NCBI GenBank assembly: GCA_947561715.1
Contig: OX387201.1
Coordinates: 8,182,001 to 8,246,000 of the forward strand
Direction of reading: 5' to 3'
Source: Ascidia mentula
Lineage: Eukaryota > Chordata > Ascidiacea > Phlebobranchia > Ascidiidae
DNA: 64,000 nt
Part shown: positions 58,785 to 64,000 of the stretch, in pieces
Layout of the letters: every line of letters begins with the position of its first letter
Numbering within the stretch: the stretch's first letter is position 1
Position numbers and translations under genes: made by a program
The notes under the pieces: generated by a model
Databases searched by the model: none
Told to the model about the DNA's origin: nothing
The model's input: only the letters and a program-made list of their open reading frames with translations

Positions 58785-60529
58785 AGCTTTCAGCGTAAGT
58801 TCACGGTTAATTATTTAATTAAAATGATTTGTATTTTGTAAAAAAATTCTGACATGACCAATATACACACGAAATCAACTGACAGCATGGGTACCGATAA
58901 AACCAAATTATAAGTCAGCCTCCCATGTCTAAGTAGAGTGATTCCTCAAAGATATTTTGTGTTTCGTGTAATTTATGCGAAGACAGCGTTCAGTTAGAGA
59001 AAGATTTGATTATCAACTTTATAACAGACACGAGATGAAAGACCTCGGTGGGAAAACACCCGGACAGCATTACGGTGGTCGATTGCTGGATTATCGGACG
59101 AACTTTTCTAATCTGTTGAAGTGCTGAAATGTCTAAATGCCAGCTTATATTATTGACACTTCCACGCGAGGTCGGACGTGGCCGTCGAAAACCCTGGCCC
59201 ACAAAACTACCAAAAGGGAACAGCATGTCTGTCAAAAGACCATAGGAAATGGACTACAGTCATTTTATTCTCCGCCGTGCAATTAGTACTTGGCTCTGAG
59301 AATATTGAACCAAGTACATTTTCCAGTTGGCATATAGAGTTGTTGTACTGTTTTGAAACAATCTGACTTTCTTCTTTTACACGAGTAAAATTTCCCATGT
59401 AGTTTATATATTTGACGATACGGCGTCACAAAACTTACAACAGCATTAATAACTCAACTAAACTCTACTATAGCTATTATATCAGGTATTGTTGCACACC
59501 CTTGTGAAACATCGGTCTAAGTCCTTTTGAGATATCACTTTGGACTGCATAACACACCATTGATTGCTGCATGTATTTGTACAAATCAGAAAACAGTGCA
59601 AAAACGATTTTCAACTATCCTGAAGAATCAAGAAAACGTGCATAAATCTACATAAAAGCGTCGTGTCATTTATATTGCGTTGGTACATGCTTAAAACCTT
59701 TATACAATGCATTTTGAAGCACAATCCCTTTGACAGAACTGTTTGTATGCTCGTTAAGGCAGTGATCCCAGTTGGGAGTCTTTAATGTTTCAAGGTAAAA
59801 AACGCACTACTTAAATTGATTACTTGCAAAATATTTTAGAAACCAATACCAAATGGAAAATAAATTTTTAAACTTTTGTATATACCTTATTGCAAAAAAA
59901 ACTCGGCACCGGAAAGCAAAAAAAAAACTAAAATGCGAAGGGATGTGAAAAAGGCAAGTGATTTAATATAAAACAATTGTTTTCGGTAAAAACTTAAAAA
60001 CAAGGTCAGGAAAAAACAGTAGTGCAAGAGTTTAAACACGTTGCTTCATTACAGCTCCCAGCAACTTTCTCATGCTGGGAAAAATGCGAAATTGCGGAAG
60101 TCGAGTCAAACAAATTGCATAAAACAAATGGTGACAAAAGCATTTACACAGCCTTCAGTCAATGCGGACTGTGAATTCCATTCAAAATCAGGCAAGCAAC
60201 CGTTCGAATAACATGTCGTAGCATGGCACAGGCGGCATAAGTTTCCGGAACCTTGACTGTGACGCTGTCAGGACGTATGTAATACCTTTGAAAGAACATG
60301 AAAAGGTTTATCTCGTCCCGTTGTAAATGTGCGACTGTTCGCGGTTATTGTATTCTATTAAACCCCTGGTATTTGCAATACGTTCAACTCAGGTAACGTT
60401 TCATGAGTGGAAATCATGGAAAAATACTGCAAAAATGTTCATATTGTTTAATACCAAAATAATTTTGTAAAGCGAACGCCAAATTCCACGCAAAGTTTGG
60501 AATAAAAACAGGGGTTGCAAACTAAATGT
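58785..60529. other. Convergent intergenic region, nothing recognised
   Basis: About 1.7 kb between the convergent K+ channel (+) and C12orf56 (-) genes. It is A/T-rich, and no coding exon, RNA gene or repeat family is recognised. Confidence 0.5.
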
Positions 60530-60535
60530 TTTATT
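60530..60535 (-). promoter_or_regulatory. Poly(A) signal of the C12orf56 homologue
   Basis: The plus-strand TTTATT reads AATAAA on the minus strand only three bases after the TGA stop, so the 3' UTR is extremely short. Confidence 0.65.
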
Positions 60536-60537
60536 GC

Positions 60538-63068
60538 TCACTTAAATTCCTCCTTATACTTGGAACGAGAGCGTGCGTTTGCCAAAGGAACCTTCGTGAT
60601 AATGCGATGAAGTAGAATGAAACTCCGATACAAGCGCACGCATCCATTGGGCGTCAGAGGAGAGGAACGACTTCCAGTAACCCCAGCTGACGTCAAACTT
60701 TCGTTATCACGTGACTCTCCGTCATTGGTCCAGATTGAAACGCAATCCCGTATCAACAGGTCAAGGAAAAGTTCCTTCACAGAAATAACTGGTCAACAGC
60801 ATAGTATGTAATAGGGACAAGTGACTTGTTTTAAATTTTGTGCCTCAGCAAGGGTTTTAAATAAATAAGTGACATTTCAAACAAAAGTTACTGCTATTTA
60901 CTTCATTTTGTTTCTAAGCAAACTAACCAAAAAAAACAGTTGCATATTTCATAATTTCTTATCAAATGCAAGTAATAATTAATAAATTCAACTAACCACA
61001 TTTTGACATTCACTTATTGCAGAAAACAGAACTTGACTTGTGAAGTTGTGATGTGGCACGAGTGGTGCACTCCAAACAACCTTATCATACAACAACGTTT
61101 TGCTTTGAAGAACTAAAGTTACATAGTCACAAACTACCTGCTCGGATATCACAACAAGATGGTACAGGATTTCAACTAGAGTGGTAAAATATTCTTCATA
61201 CAGGCCAGATAGCTCCGAACTGCCATTGTTCAAAAAATAGTTGTCGGTGATCAAAGCTTTGATCAAAACATTGTAAAAGCTGGCACTGTTTCGAAGCAAT
61301 AACAAAGTTCTTTAATGAAAACAAGCTAATGGGTTGCAATTTAAAGAGAAACCTTTGTTGTTGAATGCTGTGCTGGCAATTTGGCAAAGCTTCACTTTGT
61401 TTTATCATTAAAGATAAAGTTTCAGCAATGAGAATGCAGCATCTAAAAATATCGAACATGAATATCAAACCATACAGATCTCCATAAACATATATAGTCT
61501 GCTTTTCAATGGGATATCAAAGTTCATGAATATCACATAGTGTTGCATCTTGTTACATGCGGTTCAGGGCAATACAGAAATAAATTATTCAGGAGAGCAC
61601 TTGAATTTCCACATCAGAGTGAGAACAAATAAAGCTACAGAACTCACTCCAAACCATCTGCATGCTCATTATCATAAACTGGCAGATTGCATTTGACAAA
61701 TAAACCAGCAAGAGCTGTCAGCAACTGTCCATCTTGCCAAAAAAACTTCTTTATAATGCTGTATTGCTCTGCAGCTGTTTTCAGTTCATAAATGTACCTT
61801 GATAAAAACAAATTGCATTACATCATGAATGCAATTAGGAAATGTGTTTACTTGTAAATATGTTCACTGGCCAGTGGTTGTGCATGGCATTGCATTATGT
61901 CTTTCTTCAAATCCCCAAATAATGCATTCACAGCAGATAAATGAACAGATTTATTAGTCTGTGGTGGATCACGCGCCTCCATGGAATTCTGCACAATTAT
62001 CAAGTAAACTACAAATATCTGGTAAATAAAGTAATAAAACACATATTTTGTTGATTGCAACCTACCAGTAAATAATCCCTCCATGCTGCCTTTAGCATAG
62101 GGAACACAAGGGAGTTGTTATTTAGTACATATGCATGCAGTTCCTTAACATTTGCCTTGTTTGCATAAACAGTTGGTTCTAAAACATCGGAATTCAGCTC
62201 AGAATCTGTCCATTTCAATGCTGACCTTGGTGATGTGTGGTTGTCTGAGATACTACTGCAGGAATCTAAGAAAAACAACTTCAAGATGGCGAAAAGGAAA
62301 TTTCAATAAATCTATACACCTGTGTCTGATACTGGACTCTGATCCAGTATTTCAAACTGGCCACTTCTTGGTGGTGACCCTAAATAACTCCCGACATTGT
62401 TACTGTTGTTGGAATTCTTGTTGAGTGATGATTCTTTAAACGTTGGGGAGAGTTTCATTGACCCTTCACCAGTGCTATTGCTTCGTTTTGATCCAGAGCT
62501 GAACACTGACTTCAGAAATGAACTTTTCTGGCCCACATCATTTGTACCTATACTTTGTGTTGAAAGAGTAGAACCTAATGAATTGGAAAACTTAGGTTTG
62601 GAAGAATGCCTGATCAGGACGTGTAGTGCAACATCTTGTAATTCCCTCTGCAAAAACTTTGCCTTGTCATGGATCTGAACATACATCAAAGTGTTTGTTA
62701 AAATCCCAACAGATTTATGTGAATCAAAAAAGATCATACCTGTGATACACTACAAATATCACTATATGGAATGGAGTACAAAATTGATTTGGGAGGATTA
62801 TCTATGACGTAAATGGCTTCGTCAGAAACTGCTAAGAATCTAAATGCATGGCTTTCTGTTTTTGACAGGACCACTGTCTGATCATATGTTTTGATTCCAG
62901 CACATATCTACCAAAGGCAAAATACACAATCAGGTTTATAACAATGCTTGCTGCTTTCGGAAAACATCAAGGATGTAGCAAAAGCATTTTTGTTTTTATA
63001 CAACAACTCACCTTTACATCAACACTCCGCTTCAGAAAACTTTCAAACTTTTCATCTTTTAATGCCAT
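60538..63068 (-). CDS. C12orf56 homologue, protein of unknown function
   Basis: Nine minus-strand exons (63068-63012, 62907-62740, 62674-62320, 62265-62066, 61988-61852, 61797-61648, 61442-61353, 61309-60997 and 60774-60538) join in phase into 568 aa. The human protein is a little over 600. The first exon encodes MALKDEKFESFLKRSVDVK, like the FLRR start of the family. Next comes VVLSKTESHAFRFLAVSD with YVIDNPPKSI, matching the conserved 'NPPKSI' segment. A Ser/Asn-rich linker follows. The helical C-terminal half contains LNNNSLVFPMLKAAWRDYLL, EQYSIIKKFFW and RLYRSFILLHRII, and ends KYKEEFK. The N-terminal part may be PH-like in fold, which is inference. One intron (61352-61310) is only 43 nt. 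No signal peptide or membrane helix is evident. Function is unknown. Confidence 0.78.
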
Positions 63069-64000
63069 TCATCAAAGAATTTATACTAAACCTCTCAAAC
63101 TTTCAACACTAACCATCTTCAAATTAAAATTAAGTTCAAATTTAATTTTGCATTTATGAGCAACAGTGTTAGCACGTTTGTAATTTTAAAAAAAATTAAA
63201 AAATAATGATAATCGTTTTTGCTTTAACACCCAAAAATATGTCAATGTCTTTGCATAAAACGAACTAACTTTATGAATACTTTATGCTTGCATACCTGCT
63301 CCCCGTCAACACAGTGTTTGTGTAACTGCGAAAATCCACAAAATACAAAAAAGCGTTGCGTTTTGGCTAGGCAACGTACCATCGCTACTTTAACAGGTGC
63401 GATGGAAGGTCCACCTTCGTAATCCCATTTCCATTATCATGTTCCACATGTTTCTATGACATCTCTAATGTCTAATGTTGTTGAATCCAATGTGCAGGCC
63501 CTAAACGTAACGATTTGGCATCAAACACACGTAGCGGAATCGCAGCAAAAACCTTTAAATTGGCAACCACAGCTCTCAATTTCTTAAATTTGCAAGCCTC
63601 AATATTTTCCTCTGCAAATTACACATATCACTGGAACGCGCAAAAGCACATCTTTTTTTGAATTCCACGTTGAGTTTTCCTTGTGGATCGCGGAGGCATT
63701 TTACTTGAGTTGTAAATACAACGGCTGTTGTATCGAATTGTGTTGCAAATGGCCGGCCAACGTTCAGGTCAAGCTTTTGGGTTATATTTACAGACAAGAA
63801 AGAGCACATCACCGACCGACACAACACAAATCCCACAGAGCTGCGCAAACAGGCAAAAAATGAACAAGTTTCTCTGCATTCGTGTGTCAACAAAATGGGG
63901 ATGCGCGGTCAGTAGTTGCGGTCTCCGTTTCATGAAAATTTCAGCTACGATACGTTTTACTAAAAATTGAAGCAATGTTGTTTGTCTTTTTCATACAAAG
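63069..64000. other. Upstream region of the C12orf56 homologue
   Basis: This should contain the C12orf56 promoter. A half X-box-like AGGCAAC occurs near 63370 but without a paired half-site. The open frames near the right edge overlap on both strands and show no family resemblance. Confidence 0.45.

Noticed and set aside
60617-60811. Plus-strand frame as a C-terminal exon of the K+ channel
   Set aside because: It is antisense to the last C12orf56 exon, which has family similarity, correct splice phase and a poly(A) signal. The channel has its own terminal exon at 58616-58780.

Overview
The window is nuclear DNA of an animal, A/T-rich, with compact multi-exon genes and mostly short introns. 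Gene content (WDR33, CYB5D1, enkurin, synaptobrevin, DNAJC3, a two-pore K+ channel, a C12orf56 homologue, and a class A receptor of the S1P/LPA/cannabinoid type) points to an invertebrate deuterostome. An ascidian tunicate is my best guess, but this is inference and no single marker proves it. I rebuilt exon structures by hand from GT/AG sites, reading phase and family similarity. Where several exons sum to an intact frame, I say so.

Layout. 870-5068 (+): WDR33, the polyadenylation-complex WD40 protein, in 13 exons. 7207-5679 (-): CYB5D1, an axonemal cytochrome-b5-like protein, in 4 exons, with a palindromic RFX X-box 86 bp upstream of its start. 7619-24138: one 16.5-kb DNA transposon with a perfect 8-bp target duplication, 197-bp terminal inverted repeats, and large inverted arrays of 188/232-bp subterminal repeats. 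It carries one 1945-codon gene on the minus strand. That protein joins a PHD finger, a DDE-type transposase core, a ULP1-like protease and a USP-type deubiquitinase. 24248-25015 (+): enkurin, uninterrupted, with its own X-box directly next to the transposon. The transposon has therefore split what looks like one head-to-head ciliary promoter.

26089-31219 (-): a small orphan ORF and then a complete synaptobrevin gene with two alternative 52-nt transmembrane exons. 36651-33575 (-): a 514-aa class A GPCR. 41658-46319 (+): a GH31 enzyme whose sequence follows bacterial sulfoquinovosidase (YihQ) closely, including its substrate-recognition residues. 47593-53472 (+): DNAJC3/p58IPK with two alternative terminal exons. 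One is the ordinary short end. The other is a 1.76-kb exon encoding a 586-residue low-complexity tail ending in HEEL. 55704-58780 (+): a two-pore-domain K+ channel. 63068-60538 (-): a complete nine-exon C12orf56 homologue.

Functional links: CYB5D1 and enkurin are both motile-cilium proteins and plausibly shared an RFX-driven promoter before the insertion. The other genes look unrelated to each other. The findings I rate highest are the transposon and its fused protease domains, the DNAJC3 alternative tail, the animal sulfoquinovosidase and the duplicated synaptobrevin exon.
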